Assembly (NCBI RefSeq): GCF_008298035.1
Contig: NZ_CP042910.1
Coordinates: 310,001-374,000 of the forward strand
DNA from: Gimesia maris
GTDB taxonomy: Bacteria; Planctomycetota; Planctomycetia; Planctomycetales; Planctomycetaceae
Reading direction: 5' to 3'
DNA: 64,000 nucleotides
The position numbers were made by a program, and so were the translations under genes. The notes under the pieces were generated by a model that saw only the letters and a program-made list of their open reading frames with translations, searched no databases and had not been told where the DNA came from. Shown piece after piece: positions 18,737 to 27,948 of this stretch; position 1 is the first letter of the stretch, and each line of letters begins with the position of its first letter.

Positions 18737-19552
18737 ATGACGGATGTTGCAGAAATTCAGGAATACCTGGCACACCTCGCTCCCCCGGATCTGGCAGAGA
18801 GCTGGGATAATGTCGGTTTATTAACGGGTGACCCTGCGCAACCGGTCAGTCGGATTCTCACTTGCCTGACGCTGACTCCGGATGTGGCTGCAGAAGCGAT
18901 TTCGGAAAAAGCGGATCTCATTATCAGTCATCACCCGATTCTGTTTCGACCGATACAGCAGATCACTTCACACTCAGTAGAAGGTAAAATGCTGCTGGAC
19001 CTGATCCAGGCGAATATTGCGGTTTACAGTCCTCACACGTCGTATGACAGTGCAGAGCAGGGCATTAACTGGCAACTGGCCCAACTGCTGGGACTGGAAG
19101 ATGTGGGAATTCTCAGACCTCTGAATTCGACAGCAGATCCAGGTCTGCCAGAGCAGGGGGCGGGGCGTTTTGGCTCACTACCGGCTGAATTTACGCTTGC
19201 GCAGGTTAATCAGCTCATCAAGCAGGCACTTAAGATCGACGCGCTGCAGTTCGTGGGAAATCCGGAGATGAAGGTGAAACGGATTGGCATCGCCTGTGGT
19301 GCCGCAGCGGAATTTCTGAGAGACGCACACTGTCACGATTGTCAGGTCCTGTTGACTGGCGAAGCCCGATTTCACGCCTGTCTGGAGGCCCGCGCATTGG
19401 GAATGGGTCTGGTTCTACCTGGCCACTACGCCACGGAGCGTCCGGCGATGGAGCAGCTGGCAGAACTGCTGCAGCAGAAGTTTACTCAGTTGACGATCTG
19501 GGCGAGTCAAAAGGAGACAGATCCGCTGCAATGGGATTGTGAAGCAGACTGA
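18737..19552 (+). CDS. Nif3-like dinuclear metal centre protein (GTP cyclohydrolase I type 2/NIF3 family)
   Basis: The ATG at 18737 (MTDVAEIQEYL) agrees with the family start; an upstream in-frame ATG (18686) adds a non-conserved extension. Family marks are LAESWDNVGLLTGDP, the metal-binding ISHHPILFRP, YSPHTSYD, and the C-terminal GHYATERPAMEQLA that supplies His and Glu. The protein forms a cytosolic hexamer with two metals in known structures; its physiological substrate is not settled. The length (271 residues) is normal. lysS follows 210 bp downstream. Confidence 0.93.
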   Translation: MTDVAEIQEYLAHLAPPDLAESWDNVGLLTGDPAQPVSRILTCLTLTPDVAAEAISEKADLIISHHPILFRPIQQITSHSVEGKMLLDLIQANIAVYSPHTSYDSAEQGINWQLAQLLGLEDVGILRPLNSTADPGLPEQGAGRFGSLPAEFTLAQVNQLIKQALKIDALQFVGNPEMKVKRIGIACGAAAEFLRDAHCHDCQVLLTGEARFHACLEARALGMGLVLPGHYATERPAMEQLAELLQQKFTQLTIWASQKETDPLQWDCEAD

Positions 19553-19763
19553 ATATAGAGGGAAATCAGTGATTCAGGGCTGATTTACATGTCTTTATGT
19601 ATATTCCACACTGGTTGCCATTGACCTGATCGGCAGATTTCGCCATTATCCCCCCTCTCTCAGTCGTATAGATCCTCTGATTTGACATACTCTCTGAACA
19701 GAATTCCGTTCCAGGGTGTCTCAATCTGTAACAACCAGCTCACATAAGACTTAAAAAATTTCG

Positions 19764-21245
19764 ATGTCCAAAGTGAAACCCAACCGTTTTGAAGCAGAAC
19801 GGATTAAAAAGTTAGAGAAAATACAGTCTCTCGGATTTGATCCCTGGGGTCAGCGGTTTGACGGCCATATTCCGATCGCGGAAGCACGTAGTCAAGCGCC
19901 TGAAGCTTCCGGCGAAGACGGGGAAGAAGTACGGATCGCAGGACGCATCATGTTGCGTCGCAAAGCAGGAAAGCTCCGTTTTTATGATATCAAAGACTGG
20001 ACGGGTAAAATCCAGCTGCTCTTTTCCCGCGGCGATTTGACTGAGGCCCAGTGGGAACTGATGGGGACACTCGATCTGGGCGATCTGATCGGCATTGATG
20101 GTTGCCTGCGCAGAACCGAGACCGGCGAAATCTCCGTTTTTGTCAAAGAGCTGACTGTACTCTGTAAATCCCTGGCACAGCCGCCGGAAAAACATCATAG
20201 CGTGAAAGATGTGGAACTGCTGCTGCGTCAACGCTCGCTGGATCTGATCTATACCGAAGGCGTGCTGGAAAAAATGCTCAAACGGAGTCAGATCATTGAC
20301 TCGGTCCGGCAGACGCTGCGGAATCAGAAGTTCGCGGAAGTCGAAACGCCCGTGTTACATGCTGTCGCCGGTGGCGCTGCAGCGCGGCCATTTATTACAC
20401 ACCATAATACGCTCGATATCGAGCTCTACATGCGGATTGCCCTGGAACTGCACCTCAAACGATTGATGGTCGGCGGCATTGAACGCGTATATGAAATCGG
20501 ACGTGTCTTCCGCAATGAAGGAATCGACGCGACACATAATCCCGAATTCACAATGATCGAAATCTACCAGGCGTATGGCGATTATGAAACGATGATGGAT
20601 CTGACCGAAGCCATCGTTACCGACGCCGTCAAAACAATCAGCGATACCATGGAACTTCCCTGGGGCGAAGGTGAAACGATCGATTTCAGTGGTCCCTGGG
20701 AACGAAAAAAATATCTCGACCTCGTCAGAGAGCACGCCGGCTGTGATCCTGCTGATCCGGCTGCTGTTGCGGCAGTGGCAAAACAGCACGGGATTGAAAC
20801 GGAAAACGTACATCCCGACGTGGTGCTGAATGAAGTTTTTGAAGCTACCTGCGAAGCACATCTGACAGGCCCGGTCTTCGTCATCGATTACCCTGCCTCA
20901 ATCTGCCCGCTGACCAAGCGGAAGCAGGATGATCCCAACATTGCCGAGCGGTTCGAACTGTTCGTCAAGGGGATGGAACTGGCGAATGCCTATACAGAGC
21001 TAAATGACCCGCTGCTGCAGGAAGAATTATTCCAGACACAACTCTCGGGGCTTTCGGATGAAGACTCGATGGCGAAGATGGATACAGATTTTATTAAAGC
21101 GTTAAAGGTTGGTATGCCGCCGGCTGGAGGACTGGGAATCGGGATTGACCGTCTGGTGATGTTGCTGACGAACAGTCACAGCATTCGCGACGTCATCTAC
21201 TTCCCACTGCTTCGACCGGAAGGACAGCCGTCACAGCCTGAGTAA
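19764..21245 (+). CDS. lysS: Lysyl-tRNA synthetase, class II
   Basis: This 493-residue enzyme charges tRNA-Lys with lysine in the cytosol. The OB-fold anticodon-binding domain covers about 50-150 ([20 protein letters not shown]). Class II motif 1 lies near [20 protein letters not shown], motif 2 is [19 protein letters not shown], and motif 3 is [15 protein letters not shown]. Length and all motifs are normal. Confidence 0.97.
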   Translation: MSKVKPNRFEAERIKKLEKIQSLGFDPWGQRFDGHIPIAEARSQAPEASGEDGEEVRIAGRIMLRRKAGKLRFYDIKDWTGKIQLLFSRGDLTEAQWELMGTLDLGDLIGIDGCLRRTETGEISVFVKELTVLCKSLAQPPEKHHSVKDVELLLRQRSLDLIYTEGVLEKMLKRSQIIDSVRQTLRNQKFAEVETPVLHAVAGGAAARPFITHHNTLDIELYMRIALELHLKRLMVGGIERVYEIGRVFRNEGIDATHNPEFTMIEIYQAYGDYETMMDLTEAIVTDAVKTISDTMELPWGEGETIDFSGPWERKKYLDLVREHAGCDPADPAAVAAVAKQHGIETENVHPDVVLNEVFEATCEAHLTGPVFVIDYPASICPLTKRKQDDPNIAERFELFVKGMELANAYTELNDPLLQEELFQTQLSGLSDEDSMAKMDTDFIKALKVGMPPAGGLGIGIDRLVMLLTNSHSIRDVIYFPLLRPEGQPSQPE

Positions 21246-21310
21246 ACCATGGATGTATCCGGCAATCAGAATCTGATTGTCGACAGAAAATCAGCCAAAG
21301 GATTGGCCGT

Positions 21311-22912
21311 ATGTACAAATCACTGCTTTGCCTGCGATATTTGAGAACCCGATATATTGCGCTGGCCAGTATCATCAGCATGACCCTGGGTGTGGCGACG
21401 ATGATTGTCGTCAACAGTGTAATGGATGGTTTCAGTACGGATATGCGAACCCGTCTGCGAGGCATCCTGGCGGATGTAATTGTGGAAACCAATTCTCTGG
21501 ACGGCGAACCCGATACCAGGGATATTAAGAACAGCATCCAGCGTGCGATTGGCGACGATATTGCCGGGATGACGTCGACCGTCGAAATTTATGCCATGCT
21601 CAGTGTGCAATATGGTTCGCAGTGGCAGAGTAAGCCGGTCACGCTGATTGGTATCGACCCTGAAACCAAAGCTACCGTCGGCCCGCTGGCACAATATCTG
21701 GAACATACAAAAGACAACGACATTCCCAACTGGGAACTTTCGCCGGAAGCGATGGCCTATCGAAAAGAATGGACCACGCGTGCCCAGTGGATGGTCGATC
21801 GCTGGAACCATAATCCCCCACCCATCGAAGAGAACGAGCAGGTTTCTTTCGAAGAACCGGTCGAATCGAATGAGCCACTGCCGGCACCAAAGTTTGCCAA
21901 TGATACCGCGACAGTGTCCCCATTTGATCAGGCGCCGAAACCGGAATCCTCTCACAAAGCTGACCCGTCAGCCAATCCATTCAGCGAAGACATGAAAGTC
22001 TCAGCTTTTGAAGAAAAAGAAAAAGAAGACCCCGGCAGTCCGCTGAAGGGGCGCGTGTATATCGGTTATGGCCTGGTGAGTTTTCCTTATGAAGATCCGG
22101 AAACCGGTAAAACGGAAATGTTCCAGATTGTCAAACCGGGTGATGATGTCAAAATCAGTACGGTATCCGCTGGTCAACCTCCGGAGCCGAGACACTTCAA
22201 TGCCACGGTCGTTGATCTGTTCAAGAGTAACATGAGCGAACACGACAGCAGCCTGGTGTTCTGTAATCTCGAATATCTTCAGGAAATGCGTGGGATGATC
22301 GACCCTGTCAACGGGGAGAAATCGATCACATCGATCCAGATTAAACTGAAACATCCGGAAGATGCCGCCATGGTTGTCAGCAAGCTGGAAGAAGCTCTGC
22401 CTGCGGGTCGATTTCGCGTGCGGACCTGGGAAGATAAGCAGGGTCCCCTGCTGGCTGCAGTCGAAGTCGAATCTGCGATTCTGAACGTGCTGCTGTTTCT
22501 GATCATTGCGGTTGCCGGTTTTGGAATCCTGGCGATCTTTTTTATGATCACCATCGAAAAGACGCGTGATATCGGCGTGCTCAAAGCGCTGGGTGCCAGT
22601 TCAAACGGCATCATGTCCATCTTCCTGTCGTACGGGCTGGCGTTAGGGCTGGTGGGCAGTGGGGTCGGTGTGATTGTCGGTCTGCTGTTTGTGAGATACA
22701 TCAACGAAATTGAAAAAGCGATTACCTGGATCACCGGGCGGAAGGTGTTCGATCAGCGTATTTATTACTTCCCTGAAATTTCGACTCATGTGAATCCGAT
22801 GATGGTTTTCTGGGTCGCCCTTGGTGCGATGGTGATTGCTGTCCTTGCCAGTATTTTACCGGCACGTAAGGCCGCACGATTTCATCCTGTGGAATCACTG
22901 CGTTACGAATAA
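21311..22912 (+). CDS. ABC transporter permease, LolC/LolE-like (FtsX domain)
   Basis: A 533-residue permease with an N-terminal transmembrane helix (about 15-37), a large extracytoplasmic (MacB-core-like) domain, and three C-terminal helices (about 393-418, 436-467, 497-518) of the FtsX type (GVLKALGASSNGIMSIFLSYG). The end ARKAARFHPVESLRYE is characteristic. An acidic, proline-rich insert lies at about 165-245 within the periplasmic domain and makes the protein longer than typical LolC/E (about 400). It pairs with the ATPase 80 bp downstream. The role is probably release of lipoproteins from the inner membrane, or a MacB-like export. Confidence 0.92.
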   Translation: MYKSLLCLRYLRTRYIALASIISMTLGVATMIVVNSVMDGFSTDMRTRLRGILADVIVETNSLDGEPDTRDIKNSIQRAIGDDIAGMTSTVEIYAMLSVQYGSQWQSKPVTLIGIDPETKATVGPLAQYLEHTKDNDIPNWELSPEAMAYRKEWTTRAQWMVDRWNHNPPPIEENEQVSFEEPVESNEPLPAPKFANDTATVSPFDQAPKPESSHKADPSANPFSEDMKVSAFEEKEKEDPGSPLKGRVYIGYGLVSFPYEDPETGKTEMFQIVKPGDDVKISTVSAGQPPEPRHFNATVVDLFKSNMSEHDSSLVFCNLEYLQEMRGMIDPVNGEKSITSIQIKLKHPEDAAMVVSKLEEALPAGRFRVRTWEDKQGPLLAAVEVESAILNVLLFLIIAVAGFGILAIFFMITIEKTRDIGVLKALGASSNGIMSIFLSYGLALGLVGSGVGVIVGLLFVRYINEIEKAITWITGRKVFDQRIYYFPEISTHVNPMMVFWVALGAMVIAVLASILPARKAARFHPVESLRYE

Positions 22913-22992
22913 CGATCAACCATTAATCAGCGTTGTGAAACACGGAACAGTAATCTTCACAGTTGTTTCCCGTTTATGTCGAGTATGAATTC

Positions 22993-23739
22993 ATGACCGA
23001 GACCCTATCCATGCCTCATCCACAGTTAGCGGCGGTTGCCATCGAAAAGGCCTATCGAAAAGATAAACACAAAGTTCCCGTGCTGCGGGGCATTGATGTG
23101 GAAGTCCAGAAGGCCGAGTTCCTGTCGATCGTGGGGCAGTCCGGGTCCGGAAAAAGTACGCTGATGCATCTGTTTGGGCTCCTGGATTCTCCCGACATCG
23201 GAGAAATTCATCTGGAAGGTCAGCGGATCGATGATCTGCCCGACCATGCCCGCGATCAGATACGTAACCGGGTCTTCGGCTTTATTTTCCAGTTCTACCA
23301 TCTGCTGCCTGAACTGAACCTGCTGGAAAACGTGCTTTCCCCGCTGATGATTCGTTACTCGACATGGGAATACTGGAAGAGGAAAAAGCAGTTTCGACAG
23401 GACGCTTTAGAGATTATCGAAAAAGTGGGCCTGTCGCACCGAATCAAGCATCGCCCGTCAGAAATGTCGGGTGGAGAAATGCAGCGGGCCGCTATTGCCC
23501 GGGCTTTAATTGCCAAGCCTCAGATCCTGCTGGCGGACGAACCTACCGGAAATCTGGATAGTAGTACCGGTAAAGAGATTATGGACCTGCTGACCAACTT
23601 GAATGAGCAGGAACAGCTGACTATCATCATGGTGACGCACGACAATTCGATTGCCGCCCAGGCGCATCGGACGGTTCGGCTGCTGGAAGGTCAGATTGAG
23701 GTTGTGGGGAAATCCCAAGCCACTTCCGTTCCCGCTTAG
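22993..23739 (+). CDS. ABC transporter ATP-binding protein, LolD-like
   Basis: This ATPase has Walker A GQSGSGKST, Q-loop FIFQFYHLLPELNLLEN, signature MSGGEMQRAAIARAL, Walker B ILLADEPTGNLD and the switch His in MVTHD. The FQFYHLLPELNLLEN wording is typical of the LolD/MacB subfamily. The start is placed at ATG 22993; the TTG at 22963 is less likely and ATG 23011 is possible. It drives the permease encoded just upstream. Substrates are probably lipoproteins, by family and context. Confidence 0.94.
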   Translation: MTETLSMPHPQLAAVAIEKAYRKDKHKVPVLRGIDVEVQKAEFLSIVGQSGSGKSTLMHLFGLLDSPDIGEIHLEGQRIDDLPDHARDQIRNRVFGFIFQFYHLLPELNLLENVLSPLMIRYSTWEYWKRKKQFRQDALEIIEKVGLSHRIKHRPSEMSGGEMQRAAIARALIAKPQILLADEPTGNLDSSTGKEIMDLLTNLNEQEQLTIIMVTHDNSIAAQAHRTVRLLEGQIEVVGKSQATSVPA

Positions 23740-23924
23740 TGACAAACGATCAGCGTACCGCTGCTGGTTTGAACCACTGTCGCCTGCGTCGTGTCAATGG
23801 CGTACGCCGTTGTCCGTGATGCTTCTGACTGAAATGGATTTCACTGAATTCAACGTCGGATTAATCTTCCGTCAAAACCAGCCCGCCGTGCCTCGGCCTA
23901 TTTTGAGAATGGTACCAGATTCCA

Positions 23925-24782
23925 ATGTCGCTCCAAGTTTATATTGACGGAAAACTGCTTCCTAAGGAAGAAGCAAAAATCAGTGTATTCGATCATGGTC
24001 TGCTGTATGGTGACGGCGTCTTCGAAGGCATCCGCGTCTACAATAAAAAAGTGTTTCTGATCCAGGAACACATTGACCGTCTGTATGAGAGCGCGCTGGC
24101 GATTCGCCTGGAGATTCCTCTCTCTAAAGAGGAAATGGTAGAAGCGATCAATGAAACAGTGGCAGCGAACAAGATTGAGAATGGCTACATCCGACTGGTA
24201 ATCACGCGTGGGGCCGGCTCTCTGGGACTGGATATCCGCCGTACCAGTAATCCACAGGTCATCATCATTGCGGACAATATCTCCCTCTATGATCCGCAAT
24301 TGTACATCGATGGATTGAAAATCATCACCGCTGCCACCATTCGCAATCATCCGGCTGCATTGTCTTCCCGGGTGAAATCACTCAACTATCTGAATAACAT
24401 CCTCGCGAAGATTGAAGGCACCGATGCCGGCTGTATTGAGGCATTGATGTTGAACCACAAAGGGGAAGTCGCCGAATGCACGGGCGACAATATTTTCATT
24501 GTGAAAAATGGTGTGTTGAAAACCCCCTCCGTGGATGCCGGGATTCTGGAAGGCATCACCCGTAATGCGGTGATCAGGCTGGCTGAGCAGTCAGGGATCA
24601 CCGTCGATCAGTCGCCGTTTACACGACATGATATTTTTGTGGCTGACGAATGTTTCCTGACCGGGTCTGCTGCAGAAGTGATTCCCGTTGTGGAACTGGA
24701 TGGCCGCCAGATCGGAACCGGCAAGCCTGGGCCGATGACGAAAGATCTCAACGAGAAATTCAAACAGTTGACGCGGGAATAA
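23925..24782 (+). CDS. ilvE: Branched-chain amino acid aminotransferase (class IV)
   Basis: A 285-residue fold-type IV PLP enzyme. It shows DHGLLYGDGVFEGIRVY near the N-terminus, the PLP lysine in RVKSLNYLNNILAK (about K159), the EVAECTGDNIFIV region and GITRNAVIRLA for phosphate binding. This matches IlvE, which interconverts branched-chain amino acids and their 2-oxo acids with glutamate. D-amino acid transaminase is an alternative in this fold, but the motif set favours IlvE. Confidence 0.93.
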   Translation: MSLQVYIDGKLLPKEEAKISVFDHGLLYGDGVFEGIRVYNKKVFLIQEHIDRLYESALAIRLEIPLSKEEMVEAINETVAANKIENGYIRLVITRGAGSLGLDIRRTSNPQVIIIADNISLYDPQLYIDGLKIITAATIRNHPAALSSRVKSLNYLNNILAKIEGTDAGCIEALMLNHKGEVAECTGDNIFIVKNGVLKTPSVDAGILEGITRNAVIRLAEQSGITVDQSPFTRHDIFVADECFLTGSAAEVIPVVELDGRQIGTGKPGPMTKDLNEKFKQLTRE

Positions 24783-24959
24783 CGGCAGCACTGTTGATGT
24801 TGAGATACGGGAATGCGGCCTGTGATCTGAATGCCTGTTGCATGAGGCTTTTCCTGTGATACGATAATAATTCACGAGTTAGCGCGACCGGTTTGCGCCG
24901 CTGGTGTGTTTATTCTCTCAGCGAAATGAATTTGATCTGTCCCGTTCGGAAAACTGCTC

Positions 24960-25721
24960 ATGCGAATTTCAACTTCTGCTGCTGTCCGTATTCTGTGTGT
25001 TTCTCTGCTGCTGCTCTGCGCGGCTGGCGCTCAGGGAGAGCCGGCCAGTAAGGCGGCTCCCGAATCGCAAAAAGATGCTCAGACAGTCAAGCAGGCATTG
25101 GCGGAATTCAATTCGCTGATTGGCGGCTGGCGGGGGGTGGGAATGATCAAACGCAACTCCCGCAAAGGGGCCTGGTCCGAAAATGCAGAGTGGGTCTGGA
25201 AGTTTAAACCCGGATCTACCAGCATTGCCTATGAGATCACCGATGGGAAATTCCTGAAATCCGCGTCCCTCAGTTATGATCCGGAACAGAAACATTATCA
25301 GTTGGCTACCGTCCTGCCAGACGGGACAAGTCGCGATTATACGGGAAGCTTAAGCAAGGATACGCTGGTTCTGGAATCAACTCCCGATTCAGAAGGAGCC
25401 ATCTATCGGATGTCCATTCGTCGCCTGAACGAGAAACGTACCCTGGTGCTGTTCGAACAGCGAAATAAAGGGCAATCATTTTATTATCGGCTGGCAGAAG
25501 TGGGCTACACCAGAGAAGGGACACGGCTGGCAGATCCGGGAAGCGGTGGACCCGAATGTATTGTGACCGGCGGTGCGGGAACGATTCAGGTCAGCTATCA
25601 GGGAAAGACGTATTTTGTCTGCTGCAGCGGCTGTAAGCAGGCTTTCGATGAAGACCCGGAAACTTATATAGCGGAAGCAAAACAGAAAGCCGAAGAACGC
25701 AGAAAACAGAAGTCGAACTGA
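24960..25721 (+). CDS. Secreted protein with C-terminal YHS-like metal-binding domain
   Basis: A 253-residue protein with a signal peptide (ILCVSLLLLCAAGAQG). An N-terminal beta-rich domain (about 45-180; LIGGWRGVGMIKRNSRKGAW, DGTSRDYTGSLSKDTLVLE) resembles lipocalin-like or DUF1579-like folds. The C-terminal YHS/TRASH-like segment (about 197-240) reads PECIVTGGAGTIQVSYQGKT, then YFVCCSGCKQAFDEDPETYI, with three cysteines well placed for metal. A Lys/Glu-rich tail ends it. It may sense or bind a metal ion in the periplasm; this is an inference from the domain. Confidence 0.85.
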   Translation: MRISTSAAVRILCVSLLLLCAAGAQGEPASKAAPESQKDAQTVKQALAEFNSLIGGWRGVGMIKRNSRKGAWSENAEWVWKFKPGSTSIAYEITDGKFLKSASLSYDPEQKHYQLATVLPDGTSRDYTGSLSKDTLVLESTPDSEGAIYRMSIRRLNEKRTLVLFEQRNKGQSFYYRLAEVGYTREGTRLADPGSGGPECIVTGGAGTIQVSYQGKTYFVCCSGCKQAFDEDPETYIAEAKQKAEERRKQKSN

Positions 25722-25748
25722 ATTCGACTGACGTCAGCGTGATTCCGC

Positions 25749-26159
25749 TTAGAAATTTTCCAGAGAAGAACCGAGTTCCCCCGAGTTTTTTTCTTCCGGC
25801 GCTTCTTCCAGAATGACTTCTGTTTCAGCCAGATCTGTGCGAGGCAGGGGGATTCGTTCTTCCGTTGCTGATTTTTTCGACATCGGATTCAGCCACTTGG
25901 GAAGTCGGGAAAAACGTGATGATTCTTCTGCTTTCGTTTGAAGAATCGCTGGCTCAAGCTCTACGGGCTGCTGCTGTGAGACATTTTGTAACGGCGTCGC
26001 CTGCTGATCTTTTTTCGTATAAAATTCCAGACCGAAAAAAGGTGAGCGGCTGTTACTGTCCATCTGGAACCACTTGTTCCCCAGACCCTGACATCCCGTT
26101 TGTGTACAAAGCAGAAGCGTCAAGACGCAGAATGCTCTGATTAATCTTAGCCCGTTCAT
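25749..26159 (-). CDS. Hypothetical lipoprotein
   Basis: From the ATG at 26159 (MNGLRLIRAF) the protein has about 136 residues. The hydrophobic core CVLTLLLCTQ and lipobox-like TGC|QGLGNKWF indicate a lipoprotein. The rest is polar and low in structure, with a proline-rich middle and an acidic end (EVILEEAPEEKNSGELGSS). A TTG ten codons upstream is an alternative start. I do not recognise a family. Confidence 0.72.
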   Translation of the reverse strand: MNGLRLIRAFCVLTLLLCTQTGCQGLGNKWFQMDSNSRSPFFGLEFYTKKDQQATPLQNVSQQQPVELEPAILQTKAEESSRFSRLPKWLNPMSKKSATEERIPLPRTDLAETEVILEEAPEEKNSGELGSSLENF

Positions 26160-26372
26160 TGGTTGACTTATTCCATCCTTGTCCAAGTCAAATACTCTTT
26201 ACGCTATTGATGACCGAAATCCGAAGTACCGTTCTGATCGGTGGCTGAACTGGATTTCGTCCTCTATCGTCATCGGCTGATTCTGAAGTCAGAATTTCCG
26301 TTTTTCCCGTTTCTGTCTCACTTGAGAGGAAATAGCCTGTCACAGGTCGATTTATCTTAACAAATGACCGAT

Positions 26373-26567
26373 TTATTCCTGTGCGCTTTCTTCCGAACGA
26401 CGAGTTTCAATTTCTTCTTCTGATTCCACGGCTGGCTCACTCTGCTTTGGTACACCTCGAAATGCGAGTTTACTTGTGATCGGACCGTCATTTCCCATCT
26501 GACAGCCAGTCCAGGTCATGACGCACATTAGCGAACAGCAGACGGCAAGGTGTAATTGTTGACGCAT
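26373..26567 (-). CDS. Small hypothetical lipoprotein
   Basis: The start is ATG 26567 (MRQQLHLAVCCSLMCVMTW) with AAGGA 6 nt upstream. The lipobox-like TWTGC|QMGNDGP is followed by a short, acidic tail ending EEEIETRRSEESAQE. At about 64 residues it resembles the other small planctomycete lipoproteins here. Function unknown. Confidence 0.68.
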   Translation of the reverse strand: MRQQLHLAVCCSLMCVMTWTGCQMGNDGPITSKLAFRGVPKQSEPAVESEEEIETRRSEESAQE

Positions 26568-27057
26568 TGGGATTCCTTTCCCAGTAAATAGTAACAATAC
26601 CCCCTTCGGTTTTCGGGCACGTTTCATATCAGGATTCCGTTGTCAGGTGAAGAGCGTTTTTCAGATCCAGGACCTCCAATTCCTATTTTCAATTCGTTTT
26701 TCAGGGCTTTTACTCGACATGTTGCCGATTTCCCACGTGTTGCTTTCAGGCATCTTTGCACTAAGTGATTAAATATTAGCCGGTTACGTGTGATTGACAG
26801 CCGGTTGCTCTCGGCGTGTTGCTTTTTCGCCTCAAGTGGCAGACCTACGTTTCAGAGCGGTACCAAAAATATCCTGCTGAGTCTGGTTTTTTTATCTCCC
26901 TTTACAGTAACCACTTACGATTCCAGTTCTGAACAGTTTGTTAAAAAAGATTTACGGTTGGGCACCTTTGGTATTCAGCTTGCTTTACATCTCTTTATCA
27001 ACTTTGAAACACAAACAACTCGATGCAAACCTTTCATACACTTTGGAGACCACCACG
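26568..27057. other. Intergenic region upstream of the pilin-like pair
   Basis: About 490 bp between the divergent small lipoprotein gene and the first pilin-like gene. Open frames here overlap the pilin gene out of frame or lack coding character. I see no specific element. Confidence 0.5.
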
Positions 27058-27336
27058 ATGAAAAACATTATCAACCAACTGATCAACGACGAAGCCGGCT
27101 TCATTGTTTCTGCAGAACTCGTACTCATTTCCAGCATCGCCGTGCTGGCCATGATCGTCGGACTGTCTGAAGTCGCCAACAACGTCAACCAGGAACTGGA
27201 AGATGTCGGCAGTGCCTTCGCCAGTATCGATCAGTCTTACAAATTGAGCAACGCACATGGCCACAAAGCCTGCACCGATGGCAGCAGATTCAACGACTGC
27301 CCTGACTTCTGCTCCGGTCAGTGGGACGTGCAGTAA
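27058..27336 (+). CDS. Pilin-like small protein, copy 1
   Basis: The start is ATG 27058 with GGAG 9 nt upstream; upstream in-frame codons (from 26938) lack conservation with copy 2. The 92-residue protein reads MKNIINQLINDEAGFIVSAE, then LVLISSIAVLAMIVGLSEVA, a short leader and long hydrophobic helix as in Flp/TadE-type pilins. The C-terminus carries AHGHKACTDGSRFNDCPDFC. If cleaved at G|F, the conserved Glu falls at +6, not the usual +5. Proteins of this type in planctomycetes have, to my recollection, been mislabelled as aminotransferases; nothing here supports that. Confidence 0.82.
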   Translation: MKNIINQLINDEAGFIVSAELVLISSIAVLAMIVGLSEVANNVNQELEDVGSAFASIDQSYKLSNAHGHKACTDGSRFNDCPDFCSGQWDVQ

Positions 27337-27391
27337 TCCCCAGGCAGAACTCTTCAACTACCCGAAACGTGCTTTCTTTCCAACGACAACC

Positions 27392-27420
27392 GCCTGCAGG
27401 GCTTCACCACCCCTGCAGGC
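27392..27420 (+). terminator. Hairpin between the two pilin-like genes
   Basis: A perfect 10-bp stem (27392-27401 with 27411-27420) with a 9-nt loop and no T-run. It could attenuate read-through or protect the upstream message, giving different amounts of the two proteins. Confidence 0.5.
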
Positions 27421-27473
27421 TTCGAAACACCCGAAACAAAAATGAACCCATTCTCTTTCCGGAGTCCATCACC

Positions 27474-27794
27474 ATGAAAACTATGCTGATCCGTTTAATG
27501 AACGACGAGGCCGGCTTTATTGTCTCGTCCGAGCTGGTCCTGATTTCCACCATCGCCGTGCTGGCCATGATTGTCGGGCTGAGTGAAGTCGCCCATGGCG
27601 TCAACCAGGAGCTGGAAGATGTCGGGAGTGCCTTCGGGCGGATTAACCAGAGCTACTACGTTGCGGGAGCTCACGGCCATAAAGCCTGTACGGACGGCAG
27701 CAGCTTCCATGACCAGGTTGACTTCTGCGATGGCGAGAACGATATCGTCTGCGACCGTTCACCACGTAAAGAAGGTAACGGCTACTACAACTGA
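27474..27794 (+). CDS. Pilin-like small protein, copy 2
   Basis: The start is ATG 27474, with GGAG 9 nt upstream as in copy 1. The 106-residue protein reads MKTMLIRLMNDEAGFIVSSE, then LVLISTIAVLAMIVGLSEVA and HGVNQELEDVGSAFGRINQS, nearly identical to copy 1 over the first 60 residues. The C-terminus keeps GHKACTDGSSFHDQVDFC but adds about 18 residues with one more Cys. It is a tandem duplicate of 27058-27336, probably co-transcribed and ending at the terminator at 27878. Confidence 0.82.
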   Translation: MKTMLIRLMNDEAGFIVSSELVLISTIAVLAMIVGLSEVAHGVNQELEDVGSAFGRINQSYYVAGAHGHKACTDGSSFHDQVDFCDGENDIVCDRSPRKEGNGYYN

Positions 27795-27877
27795 TGGACG
27801 GCCTTGAATGGCTGATAGGAACGTCCGGCTTTCCGAGCGGGAAAGCAAGCTTGCATCGAGGCGGAGGTCTCCACCTC

Positions 27878-27913
27878 AGGCACTCTCATCGAACTGGTGA
27901 GAGTGCCTTTTTT
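27878..27913 (+). terminator. Rho-independent terminator
   Basis: A perfect 11-bp stem (27878-27888 with 27898-27908) with a 9-nt loop and a following T-run. It ends the pilin-like pair transcript, shortly before the convergent fliS gene. Confidence 0.9.
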
Positions 27914-27948
27914 AATGCGCTGCAGCTTATTGCTGATTGTTCGCAGGA

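Noticed and set aside
27058-27794. Branched-chain aminotransferase label for the twin small proteins
   Set aside because: They are about 100 residues with a pilin-like helix and no PLP-enzyme motif; the real class IV enzyme is at 23925-24782.
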